DNA of 64,000 nt from CAZAYY01 sp964489525 (GCA_964489525.1 CAZAYY010000020.1:1-64000); one strand, 5' to 3'; shown: positions 15,870 to 24,291, counted from the stretch's first letter. Program-made: numbers and translations. Notes: generated from the letters alone by a model not told the origin.

Positions 15870-17351
15870 ATGGCGTCTTTAACCCAACCAACCGCCCCTT
15901 TTGAAGGAATTACCCTGCTCGGCCTGGGGCCGGGCGGGCCAGAGCTGCTCACCCGGCAGGCCTGGGATGTGCTTGCCCAGGCACCCCGCCTGCTGCTGCG
16001 CACCGTTCGCCACCCGGTAGTAGCTGGGCTGCCCCAAGGGGCTGCCTTTTCCTCTTGTGATGATCTGTATGCTGCTGGTGAAGCCTTTGAAACGGTATAC
16101 GAACAAATCGTTGCCCGGGTGTTGGCGGCAGCTGCCTTGCCGGGTGGGGTGGTGTATGCGGTTCCGGGCCACCCGTTCGTGGCCGAGAGCACCGGTCCGG
16201 AAATTGCCCGCCAGGCCCGCGCCGCGGGCATCCCCGTCCGGGTGGTAGAGGGGCTGAGCTTTCTTGAGCCGTCTTTTACGGCTTTGGGGCTGGACCCCTT
16301 CCCCAAAACGGTGCTGTTGGATGCCTTTGACCTGGCTCGCGCCCACCACCCGCCTTTCCCTCCCGATGTGCCCGCCTTGATTGCCCAGGTGTATTCGCGC
16401 AGCATGGCTTCTGAAGTGAAATTGACATTGATGGCGGTTTACCCCGACACACATCCGGTGCGCCTGCTGCATGCAGCCGGAACGCCAGAAGAGCGGGTGG
16501 AAGACCTGCCGCTGTATGCGATTGACCGCAGTGAATTTACCGGGCTGCTCACCAGCCTGTATGTCCCGCCGCTGGAAGGCCAGCCTTCTTTTGAAGCGCT
16601 TCAGGAGATTATTGCCCATCTGCGCGCCCCGGATGGCTGCCCCTGGGACCAGAAGCAAACCTTGCTTTCGCTGCGCACTCACCTGCTGGAAGAGACCTAT
16701 GAGGCACTGGCCGCCCTCGACGCCGAGGACCCCGACAAAACTTGCGAGGAATTGGGCGATATTTTGTTGATCACCACCATGCTCAGCCAGGTTGCCTCGG
16801 AGGATGGTGAATTCAGCATGGCCGAAGTGCTGCAAGGAATCAACGCCAAGCTGATTCGCCGCCACCCGCATGTCTTCAGCGATACCGAAATTAAAAATGT
16901 GGAAGATGTGGTGCGCAACTGGGACCGCTTGAAAGCCGAAGAGCGCAAAAACAGCCCGGAGCCTGAAAAGGGAATTTTGGATGGCGTTCCGCTGGCGCTG
17001 CCTGCCCTGGTGCAGTCGAAAGAAATCCAATCACGCGTCTCGCGGGTAGGGTTCGATTGGCCCGATATTTCGGGCGTCTATGCCAAAATTCACGAGGAAA
17101 TTGAAGAGGTGCGCACAGCAGAAGATGCCCTGGCGTTGGCGAAAGAAATAGGCGACCTGCTTTTTGCCGTGGTGCGCCTGGCCGACTGGTTGAAGGTGGA
17201 CGCTGAAACCGCCCTGCGAGAAACCAACCTGCGCTTCAAGAAACGCTTTGGCCATCTGGAGTCTGCTGCCCGCCGCGCAGGTCGGGAGCTGGCTTCTTTT
17301 TCTCCGGCTGAAATGGACGCACTCTGGGAAGAAGCCAAAACCCTCGAATAA
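15870..17351 (+). CDS. mazG: Tetrapyrrole methylase / MazG fusion nucleotide pyrophosphohydrolase
   Basis: The protein of about 493 residues has an N-terminal tetrapyrrole-methylase-like domain (LLGLGPGGPELLTRQAW, roughly residues 10-210). It is followed by two MazG domains, the first with APDGCPWDQKQTL, LLEETYEAL and CEELGDILL, the second with HEEIEEVRTAEDAL and KEIGDLLF. These Glu/Asp clusters bind metal in MazG, which hydrolyses NTPs to NMP and PPi. The same fusion is known in Bacillus YabN. The start at 15870 follows GGAGG at 15857; the longer in-frame ORF overlaps rpsI. The methylase-like half is probably not a cobalamin enzyme, since no such genes are nearby. Confidence 0.88.
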   Translation: MASLTQPTAPFEGITLLGLGPGGPELLTRQAWDVLAQAPRLLLRTVRHPVVAGLPQGAAFSSCDDLYAAGEAFETVYEQIVARVLAAAALPGGVVYAVPGHPFVAESTGPEIARQARAAGIPVRVVEGLSFLEPSFTALGLDPFPKTVLLDAFDLARAHHPPFPPDVPALIAQVYSRSMASEVKLTLMAVYPDTHPVRLLHAAGTPEERVEDLPLYAIDRSEFTGLLTSLYVPPLEGQPSFEALQEIIAHLRAPDGCPWDQKQTLLSLRTHLLEETYEALAALDAEDPDKTCEELGDILLITTMLSQVASEDGEFSMAEVLQGINAKLIRRHPHVFSDTEIKNVEDVVRNWDRLKAEERKNSPEPEKGILDGVPLALPALVQSKEIQSRVSRVGFDWPDISGVYAKIHEEIEEVRTAEDALALAKEIGDLLFAVVRLADWLKVDAETALRETNLRFKKRFGHLESAARRAGRELASFSPAEMDALWEEAKTLE

Positions 17352-17378
17352 CCCCCCACACTCCCTGGAAAAGATGCT

Positions 17379-17410
17379 GGGCTGCCGGGAATTTTGTTTC
17401 CCGGCAGCCC
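17379..17410. terminator. Terminator between mazG and the convergent AIM24 gene
   Basis: A perfect 13-base stem, GGGCTGCCGGGAA (17379-17391) with TTCCCGGCAGCCC (17398-17410), encloses the 6-base loop TTTTGT. It lies between two convergent genes. T-rich bases follow weakly on the plus strand (GGGTTTTAAG), so it may serve both directions. Confidence 0.65.
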
Positions 17411-17501
17411 CGCATGGGTTTTAAGTGTTTAGATCATTGTTTAGCCCCGCCCCAGGCTTTGGGGCCGGGGAGAGAACGGTTGGGATGGGTGAGCAGTAGA
17501 C

Positions 17502-18266
17502 CTAGCCGCTGATGATCTTTTTCAGCACATCGCCGCCCAGCCCGCCCAGTCCGCTGACTTCATCGCGTCCCTGGGTGTAGGTGATGCCGCGTTTGATGCG
17601 GTCTACTAGCCGGGAGAATGGCAGGCTCTGGAGGAAAACCGTGCCGGGGCCGGTCATCTTGGCCAGGAAGAGACCCTCGCCGCCAAACAGGGCATTCTTG
17701 AAACCGCCCACGAACTGGATGTCGTAGTCCACCGTGGTGGAGAAGGCCACCAGGCAGCCCGTATCCACCCGCAGGGTTTCGCCGGCTTGAAGTTCCTTGC
17801 GGATTACCGTGCCGCCAGCGTGGACGAAGACCATGCCGTTGCCAGACAGGCGCTGAAGAATAAAGCCCTCGCCGCCAAAAAAGCCGGCGCCCAACCGCTT
17901 GGTGAAGGCCACCTCAATTTCGGTGCCGCGGGCTGCGCAAAGGAAGGAATCTTTCTGGCAGAGCACCTGCCCGCCGAATTCGTCCAGGTCAAAGGGGACA
18001 ATTTTTCCGGGGTAGGGGGCGGCAAACGCCACCCGGCTTTTGCGGCTGCTGTTGTTCAAAAAGGTGGTGATGAAGAAGCTTTCGCCGGTTACCAGGCGTT
18101 TAAAGCCCTGGAAAAGGCCGCCGCCGGTATCGGTTTGCATCTGGATGCCATCTTCCATGTAGGCCATTGTGCCGACTTCAGCCCGCACACCTTCGCTGGG
18201 GTCCAGTTCCACTTCGACAAGTTGAAGGTCGTCGCCATGAATTGTGTAGTCAATTACGTCTGCCAT
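17502..18266 (-). CDS. AIM24 / TIGR00266 family protein
   Basis: The 254-residue protein starts MADVIDYTIHGDDLQLVEVE, with AAAAGGAGAATTCG just upstream on the minus strand; the in-frame extension upstream lacks such a site. It is built of Gly-rich beta-type stretches (VEVELDPSEGVRAEVGTMAYM; GGEGFILQRLSGNGMVFVHA; GGEGLFLAKMTGPGTVFLQS), typical of the TIGR00266/AIM24 family. The molecular function of the family is not established. A TATAAT at 18310-18315 on the minus strand could be the -10 box, though no good -35 is seen. Confidence 0.85.
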   Translation of the reverse strand: MADVIDYTIHGDDLQLVEVELDPSEGVRAEVGTMAYMEDGIQMQTDTGGGLFQGFKRLVTGESFFITTFLNNSSRKSRVAFAAPYPGKIVPFDLDEFGGQVLCQKDSFLCAARGTEIEVAFTKRLGAGFFGGEGFILQRLSGNGMVFVHAGGTVIRKELQAGETLRVDTGCLVAFSTTVDYDIQFVGGFKNALFGGEGLFLAKMTGPGTVFLQSLPFSRLVDRIKRGITYTQGRDEVSGLGGLGGDVLKKIISG

Positions 18267-18541
18267 CGAATTCTCCTTTTGTGGGTAAAAATAGGCGCTG
18301 TATCTTTTGATTATACGGAAATTGTCCGCGCAAGTTGCGCCAGGATTAATTCTGCGCCTGAATCCCCAATTCGTCAATAGCCAGAATGTCCCAAATGGCC
18401 TGGATGTTTGGGACCAGTTCCTATTAATTTAATAACACGCTAAATAAACGCCCTTGTTGTACAAATAACGTGACAATGTCACTGGCGCCAGGTTAAGCGC
18501 CAGGAAAATACGCATTTTTCTGGATTAGTTTGGAGGATACC

Positions 18542-19939
18542 ATGCGAAAATTTATCTTTGCAGTTTGTTTGGTTTTATTTGGACTGCTTGCAGCCGGCTG
18601 CCAGCCTGCACCAGCGGCTGCGCCCACTGACCCGCCCGCGCCCATGAACACGACCGCCCCCACCGACCCACCGCCGCCGACTGCCACAACTGCGCCCACC
18701 CCCACCCGTGTTGAAGGCCCCATCGAGATTCGCTGGGCGCTGCGCCCCAAGGGAGGGTACCCGGACGCTGCCAATTATGACAGAATGGTTAAGGTTATTC
18801 GGACACTGGCGGACCGCTTCAACGAACAACATGCCGGGAAAATCAAGGTCAGTGTGGTGGAATTCAACAAAGCCACCCCACCTGACCTGGTTGGTCCTGC
18901 TATGATGCTTGATGTCGAGGGGTTCTCTCTGCTTGACCTTGCGCCATACCTGGAAGCAGCCGGTTTAACCGCGGGTATGTCAGCGCCGCAAGTGTTGAAC
19001 GCGAACACCCTGGATGGTCAGGGTGTGGTTGGTATCCCGGTGTTTGTCCCCTCTGCCCTGCTCTTATATAACAAAACGGCCTTTGAAGAAGCGGGGTTGA
19101 ATCTGCCCCCCTCGGCGTATGGCGAATTGTACACTCTGCCGGACGGTCAGGAAGTTGAGTGGTCATTCGAGACTGTTGCCTGGGTTGCCCGCCGGCTGAC
19201 CTTGGATCGGGCCGGAAAGAATGCAACCGAGGAAGGCTTCGATCGGACCAAGATCGCCCGGTATGGTTTTGCGCTGGATGACCAGCTTGCCTACTTTGGA
19301 CAGCCCATTTATACCAAGAACGGACCGATCACTTCGGCGGATAGTTTGAAGGCTGGTTGGTCTTGGCTGCATGCTGGTGCATTTGGAGAGCAGCCGTTTA
19401 TCCAGATTCAAGGTGCCCCATTCGGCCAGGCACCCATGTTCCTGGCCAGCACCTTCGACCTCTATCTAGTGCGTACTACAGCGACGGGGATTGCCCCAGT
19501 TCCTGCTCTTGACGGCCAGGTGTATCAAACGCCGGTCGTCATGGGAGAGAGCTTTTTTATCCTGGCCGATAGCCCGCATGAGGAAACTGTCGCATTGCTG
19601 GCTTTCATCCTGGCCCAGGATGAACTGGCCGAATTGTGCCACTGGCAAAATTGCCTGGGCCAACTCAGTATATTCACCCGCATCCAGGAAAAGCAGTACA
19701 CCGATTGGGCTGCAAAGATGCCGTTCTTGCAAGAAAATGATTTCCGCTTCCTGAGCGATGGTCTGGCTCATTTCCCGCCCTTGTTCGGCCATACTGCCCA
19801 ACTCTCGTATTTGGATTTTTCCAATGGCATCCTTAGACAATTCACAACCAAAGCCCTAGAAGGCCCAGATAGTGACCTGGATGCGCTCTTTGCTGAAATG
19901 GAAGCAGCCCTGCAGAAGGATGCGGCCAAACTGCCGTAA
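18542..19939 (+). CDS. Extracellular solute-binding lipoprotein, ABC-type sugar-binding-like
   Basis: The 465-residue protein has an N-terminal signal peptide ending in LLAAGC with the lipidated cysteine at position 20. A Pro/Thr-rich linker follows to about residue 60, then a body with the feel of family 1 solute-binding proteins (IRWALRPKGGYPD, VVGIPVFVPSALLLYNKTAFEEAGL, MGESFFILADSPHEETVALLAFIL). It should sit on the outer face of the membrane and bind a small solute, perhaps a sugar. The start at 18542 follows TTTGGAGG. No permease or ATPase gene is adjacent, so the partner transporter must lie elsewhere. The substrate cannot be told. Confidence 0.75.
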   Translation: MRKFIFAVCLVLFGLLAAGCQPAPAAAPTDPPAPMNTTAPTDPPPPTATTAPTPTRVEGPIEIRWALRPKGGYPDAANYDRMVKVIRTLADRFNEQHAGKIKVSVVEFNKATPPDLVGPAMMLDVEGFSLLDLAPYLEAAGLTAGMSAPQVLNANTLDGQGVVGIPVFVPSALLLYNKTAFEEAGLNLPPSAYGELYTLPDGQEVEWSFETVAWVARRLTLDRAGKNATEEGFDRTKIARYGFALDDQLAYFGQPIYTKNGPITSADSLKAGWSWLHAGAFGEQPFIQIQGAPFGQAPMFLASTFDLYLVRTTATGIAPVPALDGQVYQTPVVMGESFFILADSPHEETVALLAFILAQDELAELCHWQNCLGQLSIFTRIQEKQYTDWAAKMPFLQENDFRFLSDGLAHFPPLFGHTAQLSYLDFSNGILRQFTTKALEGPDSDLDALFAEMEAALQKDAAKLP

Positions 19940-20239
19940 GGCATAAAACATTTACTTTTGCTGCCAGAGATAACGGGGCGGACGCCGTCCGCCCCGACAA
20001 AAATGGTTGCATTGGCCAGGGGCAAATCGTGACAGTGAATCAACCCAGGTTTGGATTGTAAGGCGCTGCCTGCGCTGCTCGCCGGCACCCCAAACCCCGT
20101 GGTCTGTCATCCCGAACGGCGCAGCCCGCCCATACCCCAAACCCGGCGGTGTGTCATCCCGAACGGCGCAGCCGGAGGGATCTTTTCTGCTGTGGGGAAG
20201 ATTTATGCAGAAAAGGGTTCAAAGCCTGCTTCCCCCATA
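19940..20239. repeat. Intergenic region with palindrome and 47-base direct repeat
   Basis: No gene is seen here. A 10-base perfect palindrome CGGGGCGGAC/GTCCGCCCCG with a 3-base loop lies at 19974-19996. The 21-mer GTCATCCCGAACGGCGCAGCC occurs at 20106-20126 and again at 20153-20173, inside a unit of about 47 bases (CCCAAACCC ... CGCAGCC). A 20-of-21 match in inverted orientation lies at 57837-57857. These look like small dispersed repeats, not coding sequence. Confidence 0.6.
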
Positions 20240-20306
20240 AAAACAAATATATTGATTTTAAAACCAAAATATTTGTTTTCAACTTGACAAATTTTATTTA
20301 ATTTGT
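20240..20306. promoter_or_regulatory. Two operator-like dyads with ACAAAT/ATTTGT half-sites
   Basis: An 11-base inverted repeat AAAACAAATAT (20240-20250) / ATATTTGTTTT (20269-20279) lies just upstream of a -35 box. A second, ACAAATT (20287-20293) / AATTTGT (20300-20306), fills the space between the -35 and -10 boxes. All four arms share the half-site ACAAAT or its complement. The layout suggests binding of a dimeric regulator, most simply the DUF2089 protein encoded next; that link is inference. Confidence 0.55.
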
Positions 20307-20311
20307 ATAAT
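20284..20311 (+). promoter_or_regulatory. Consensus sigma-70 promoter for the DUF2089 gene
   Basis: A perfect TTGACA (20284-20289) and perfect TATAAT (20306-20311) are separated by 16 bases. They lie in an AT-rich stretch (20236-20320) that stands out from the GC-rich surroundings. The expected start of transcription is near 20318, with AAGGAG (20319-20324) as ribosome site shortly before the ATG at 20333, so the leader is very short. Confidence 0.75.
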
Positions 20312-20332
20312 TTTGTTTAAGGAGAACCTGAT

Positions 20333-20713
20333 ATGGCCAAACTGCTGAACCACTGTCCTACCTGCCATTCCCGCATGGAAATCACCCAAATTAGCTGCAC
20401 AGCCTGTGACACGGTCATCTTGGGGCGTTTTGAGCCCTGCCGGTTTTGCACACTGGAAGATGCTGATTTAAATTTTCTCGAAGCATTTCTGCGCAGCCGC
20501 GGCAATGTGAAAGAAATGGAGCGCGATCTGGGTATTTCCTATTGGACCATCCGCACCCGCCTTGGGGAACTTTTGGATAAGCTGGGGTATGGTGAAAAGC
20601 CCGACCAAACCAGCCTGAAGGAAAAACGCCGGGCGATTTTGGAGCGGGTGGCGAAGGGTGAGCTGACTTCGCAGGAGGCCAGCCGGTTGTTAGATGCCCT
20701 GGCTGGTTCGTGA
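20333..20713 (+). CDS. DUF2089 family zinc-ribbon / HTH regulator
   Basis: The 126-residue protein has an N-terminal zinc ribbon with three CxxC pairs (C8/C11, C22/C25, C36/C39). Then comes a helix-turn-helix (GNVKEMERDLGISYWTIRTR, residues 57-76, like the Fis-type fold) and a short C-terminal helical motif ILERVAKGELTSQEASRLLDAL. This architecture is typical of the DUF2089 family, thought to be transcription factors. The C-terminal motif resembles the N-terminus of the next protein (ILDMLSAGKISVEEAETLLEAL), linking the two. It probably controls its own promoter through the ACAAAT dyads; this is inference. Confidence 0.85.
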   Translation: MAKLLNHCPTCHSRMEITQISCTACDTVILGRFEPCRFCTLEDADLNFLEAFLRSRGNVKEMERDLGISYWTIRTRLGELLDKLGYGEKPDQTSLKEKRRAILERVAKGELTSQEASRLLDALAGS

Positions 20714-20866
20714 TTTCTCCTGGGGTTGCCCTGCCAACCAGTTAGGTGGTTCTGCTCCCACTGAGTGGGATGGCTGGCGGCATGCCCCACCTGCAGTCCC
20801 TGGAGAGCAGCCAGGGTTTGCGGGTGAAACCGTTGCAACTTTGGATAGATTGAGGAAGGTACTGAC

Positions 20867-22135
20867 ATGAAAGACGAGAAGATGTTGATTCTAGATATGT
20901 TATCTGCCGGAAAAATCAGTGTGGAAGAAGCAGAAACGCTTTTGGAAGCGCTGGCAAAAACCAACCCGGAACCCGGTGCGTTCGGCGAACGGACCTTCAA
21001 CAGGCCGCCTAATTTTGCGGAGCGGGCTCTAAGAGTCCCTCCGGCGGCCCCGATTCCGCCCATGCCTGCAATCCCGCCTGTGCCCCCGATTCCAGTGAAT
21101 GCCCTGCGCCAACAGGCGATGGCGGCTGTCGGTGGGGCAATGCGCATTCACTCCAGCCATTTGCATCGCTATTCCCCTGATGATATCGCTGAACTGCAGT
21201 CATTAGGATTTGAAGACCTGGATGATGATATGTTGGCCGAATGGAGCACCAATGGCATCAGCATGGATTATGCCCGGCAGGCGGCGGCTGTTGGGATGGA
21301 CGGCCTGGACAGCGATGCGCTTTTGGAACTGCGCCAGAATGGGGTTCGCATGGAATTTCTGCGCGAAATTGCCACTTCAGGCCTCAACAACCTTAGCCCA
21401 GATGATCTGTTGGAACTGTGGAACCATGGTGTGCGCCCGGGGTTCGTTCACGAACTGCGCCAGTTGGGGCTGGACAATTTTGATGTGGACGACCTGGTGG
21501 AACTGGCCAACCACGGGATTCGCCCTGCCTACATTCGGGAGCTGTATGAACTGGGTTATTCCAATTTGCGTGTGGAGGATATGGTTGAACTGGGCAGTCA
21601 CGGCGTTCGGCCTGCTTATATTCGCGAAATGCACACCCTGGGACTGACAAATTTGACGATTGATGATGTGGTGGAGTTGGCCAACCAGGGTGTCCGTCCG
21701 GACTTTGTGCGTGCGTTTCGCGAGGCTGGTTTTGATCTGAGCGTGGATGAATTGGTCGAACTCAGCCAGCAGGGGGTTTCGCCGGATACCATTCGCACCA
21801 TGGCGGCAGTGGGCTATACCAACCTGTCCGTAGAAGAACTGCTTGAAATGCAAATTCACGGCGTGCGGCCCGAGCTGGTGCGCGAATTGATGGAACTGGG
21901 CATTCCTGTTCCTTCGGTGGAGCAGTTGGTGGAGATGCAAATTCACAATGTCTCGCCGCGCTTTATTCGGGAGATGATGGATGCGGGCATGCAAAACCTC
22001 ACCCCCGAACACCTGGTAGAAATGCGCATGCATGGCGTTTCGCGACGTTTTATTGAAAAGCTGCGCGCCAGCGGCTATTCCGCAACCACACCAGAAGAAG
22101 TGATTGACCTGCGCTTGTCTGGCGAGTGGCGCTGA
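20867..22135 (+). CDS. Solenoid protein of tandem 29-residue helical repeats with SHOCT-like N-terminus
   Basis: The 422-residue protein starts with a short helical module (MLSAGKISVEEAETLLEAL, about residues 11-29), like that in YvlB/SHOCT-type proteins. A Pro-rich linker (60-76) follows, then from about residue 118 to the end some ten repeats of 28-29 residues. The repeat consensus is roughly LSVDDLVELxxHGVRPxFIRELxxLGYxN. Similar repeats occur in some bacterial BlaR1-like proteins, from memory only. Such arrays usually bind proteins. No signal peptide or membrane segment is seen. It follows the DUF2089 gene and precedes the ECF sigma gene by 106 bases, suggesting a signalling role; function is unknown. 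Confidence 0.75.
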   Translation: MKDEKMLILDMLSAGKISVEEAETLLEALAKTNPEPGAFGERTFNRPPNFAERALRVPPAAPIPPMPAIPPVPPIPVNALRQQAMAAVGGAMRIHSSHLHRYSPDDIAELQSLGFEDLDDDMLAEWSTNGISMDYARQAAAVGMDGLDSDALLELRQNGVRMEFLREIATSGLNNLSPDDLLELWNHGVRPGFVHELRQLGLDNFDVDDLVELANHGIRPAYIRELYELGYSNLRVEDMVELGSHGVRPAYIREMHTLGLTNLTIDDVVELANQGVRPDFVRAFREAGFDLSVDELVELSQQGVSPDTIRTMAAVGYTNLSVEELLEMQIHGVRPELVRELMELGIPVPSVEQLVEMQIHNVSPRFIREMMDAGMQNLTPEHLVEMRMHGVSRRFIEKLRASGYSATTPEEVIDLRLSGEWR

Positions 22136-22241
22136 GCCTGGTGCATATTTGTGGTTTGCTCTGCCGGGCAGGTGAATCCCTGCCCGGCAGTTTTTTAACC
22201 CCTGCAACTTTTTTGCGAATTTTTGTGTATTCTATACAGGT

Positions 22242-22811
22242 ATGAACGATGAGACGGATGAAGCGCTCGTGCGCCTGGTGCGGCAGGGCCGCCTGGATGC
22301 CTATGGCAGCCTGGTTCAAAAGTACCAGGGCAGTGTTTTCAACGTGTGTTTTCGCCTGCTGGGCGAAAAGAGGGATGCTGAAGACCTGGCGCAAGAGACC
22401 TTTATCCGGGCATACCGGCGTTTAGATTTGTTCGATGCCTCTCGTCCGTTTGGCCCCTGGGTGCGCCGGATTGCCGCTAACCTGTGCTATACCCGTTTGA
22501 AGCGAAGCCTGCCCGCCGATGAGGAGCTGGAAGACGAGTGGCTGACAGCCGGAAACGAACTCCAGATAGACAACCCGGCTGCCATTTTCGAGCAAAACCA
22601 GCAATCTCGCCAGGTTCGGGCGGCGCTGCTGGCCCTGCCGCCCCATTACCGGATGGTGGTGGAACTGCGGCACTACCAGGAGATGGATTACCAGGAAATG
22701 GCCGAAACCCTTGGCCTGCCCTTGAACACGGTGAGAAGCCACCTGTTTCGGGCCAGAAAGTTGCTGTTTGGTTTATTACACAAGGAGGTGACTGCGAATG
22801 TTGAAGTTTGA
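22242..22811 (+). CDS. ECF (extracytoplasmic function) RNA polymerase sigma factor
   Basis: The 189-residue protein has sigma region 2 (AYGSLVQKYQGSVFNVCFRLL, then EDLAQETFIRAYRRL and FGPWVRRIAANLCY). It also has region 4 (ALPPHYRMVVELRHYQEMDYQ and NTVRSHLFRARKLL), with no region 3, as in ECF sigma factors. The next gene overlaps it by 14 bases and encodes a zinc-type anti-sigma factor, the classic pairing. The DUF2089 and repeat proteins upstream may belong to the same circuit. Confidence 0.93.
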   Translation: MNDETDEALVRLVRQGRLDAYGSLVQKYQGSVFNVCFRLLGEKRDAEDLAQETFIRAYRRLDLFDASRPFGPWVRRIAANLCYTRLKRSLPADEELEDEWLTAGNELQIDNPAAIFEQNQQSRQVRAALLALPPHYRMVVELRHYQEMDYQEMAETLGLPLNTVRSHLFRARKLLFGLLHKEVTANVEV

Positions 22812-23493
22812 AGCAAGGGCGCAGGATCATCTTTCAGATGATCTGTTGAATGATTACCTGGATGGTTTGCTGGAGGCCGGTCAAATCCCGGTTTTTCAGG
22901 CACACCTGGCCGGCTGCGAAATCTGTTCGGGTCGCCTGGCTGCACTGCAAGTTTTGTTTGAACAGATTTCAACGCTGCCAGAAGAAGCGCTCCGGGTAGA
23001 TTTAGCCCCAGGGGTTCTGGCTGCTTTGCAGCCTGTGGGGGCCGCTTTACCTGCACCGCAGGCGGCTGCCCTGCCTCTAAAAACCCAAACTGCTGATCCG
23101 GCCTGGCGTTTTGCGCTTCTTCTCCTTTTCCAGCTTCTGGCCGGTGGTGTGCTGTTTGCCCTGGCGCTGCCCTACCTGCAGGTGGCAGAACGGCTTTCGC
23201 CTGTGACAGCCTGGATACAACGCCTGGGGGATACCGGCCTGCTTTGGCAGCGCTTCGAAATGTTTTTGCGCCTGCCGCTTGAAGTAGATCTGGGTGGCCT
23301 GGTGCAGTCTACTCTGCAATCCTGGCCGGCCAATCTCTGGCAAGCTGTGTCCCATAGCCTGCTGTTGGCAGGGGCGCCGGTCTCGCTGGAACTGGCCATG
23401 CTTTTGCTCTCCCTGGCCCTGGTTTTAGGTCTGGTGGGCAACCGGCTGCTGCAATCTGAGCGCCGCAGAACCTTTTCGCTGTTGGTGGCCTGA
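22798..23493 (+). CDS. Zinc-type anti-sigma factor, membrane-anchored
   Basis: The N-terminal part carries the ZAS motif HX3CX2C (H36, C40, C43, in AHLAGCEICSGR), which in this family clasps the sigma factor. After a linker, two hydrophobic stretches (LLLLFQLLAGGVLFALAL near residue 110, and ELAMLLLSLALVLGLVG near residue 200) anchor the 231-residue protein in the membrane. Between them lies a segment of about 60 residues that may face outside and sense a signal. It overlaps the ECF sigma gene by 14 bases. Confidence 0.88.
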   Translation: MLKFEARAQDHLSDDLLNDYLDGLLEAGQIPVFQAHLAGCEICSGRLAALQVLFEQISTLPEEALRVDLAPGVLAALQPVGAALPAPQAAALPLKTQTADPAWRFALLLLFQLLAGGVLFALALPYLQVAERLSPVTAWIQRLGDTGLLWQRFEMFLRLPLEVDLGGLVQSTLQSWPANLWQAVSHSLLLAGAPVSLELAMLLLSLALVLGLVGNRLLQSERRRTFSLLVA

Positions 23494-23658
23494 TGGATAG
23501 GAAGGTTTGGCAGGCTGTGCCAGCGTTGTTAAAAGAGACAGCATGCCCCATTATGCCCGGCGTCTTGTTGTGCCAACCGCCATAGGCGGTCAGAACAGTG
23601 GCCAAGGATACCTGGTCACAAATTTAGATAACTCATTCACACAATTTGGAGGTTTATT

Positions 23659-24291
23659 ATGGAAATTTTAGGTTTTGCTCTGTTTATCCTGATCTCAGGC
23701 GTCAGCCTGGCTGCTTTCTTTGTGCTTTTGGGTATGTTCTTCCAGGAGCGCATTGACCGCATCCAGTTCCTGGTGCAGCACCGCGCCCGCCGTTCATTTT
23801 GGGTAGGATTGGTCAACTTGTTCTTTTTCGGGTCGCTGACCCTGGGTTTTTGGGCAATTGCGGCCAATACCAGCCCGATTTTCATTGTCCCGGCTTTTCC
23901 GCTTTCGGTTTTCCTGGGGGTGGGGGTTGTCTTTGGCCTGGCAGGGGTGGTGGCCATGGTGGGTGCGAAGGTGTTTCCGGATAAAAACCCCTACCTGCGC
24001 ACGGCCTATGCCGCCGGGTTTGTCTACCTGGCCTGCCTGGCTCCGGTGATTGGTTGGGTGCTGCTGAGCTTCACCCTGGTTGCGATTGGATTGGGTGCGT
24101 TCATGCTGAGTTTTTCTCGCCAGTTCACCAAATGGGCGCTCGAGTTCGGTGAAAAAGAGGCCGCCTGGCAAGAGACCACCATTCCCCAGCCCCCGGTTCA
24201 GCCTGCTGCCCAGACGCCTGATCCGGATGTGACCCTGGTGCGGGTGGAACCCACCAGCGCTCCACCGGAACCCCCACAAAGAGAGGCATAG
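23659..24291 (+). CDS. Integral membrane protein of unknown function
   Basis: The 210-residue protein has about five hydrophobic segments. The first begins at residue 2 (ILGFALFILISGVSLAAFFVLL); the others follow a short RRSFW loop, ending near residue 150. The C-terminal 60 residues are charged, then Pro-rich. A TTGGAGG ribosome site precedes the ATG. It lies 165 bases after the anti-sigma gene and before a terminator, so it may belong to the same cassette. I recognise no family. Confidence 0.6.
   Translation: MEILGFALFILISGVSLAAFFVLLGMFFQERIDRIQFLVQHRARRSFWVGLVNLFFFGSLTLGFWAIAANTSPIFIVPAFPLSVFLGVGVVFGLAGVVAMVGAKVFPDKNPYLRTAYAAGFVYLACLAPVIGWVLLSFTLVAIGLGAFMLSFSRQFTKWALEFGEKEAAWQETTIPQPPVQPAAQTPDPDVTLVRVEPTSAPPEPPQREA

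Noticed and set aside
15870..16500. Cobalamin-type tetrapyrrole methylase function
   Set aside because: The domain is fused to MazG, as in YabN-type proteins, and no corrin genes are near.
22798..22811. Frameshift between the ECF sigma gene and the next
   Set aside because: The short overlap is the usual coupling of sigma and anti-sigma genes; both proteins are complete.
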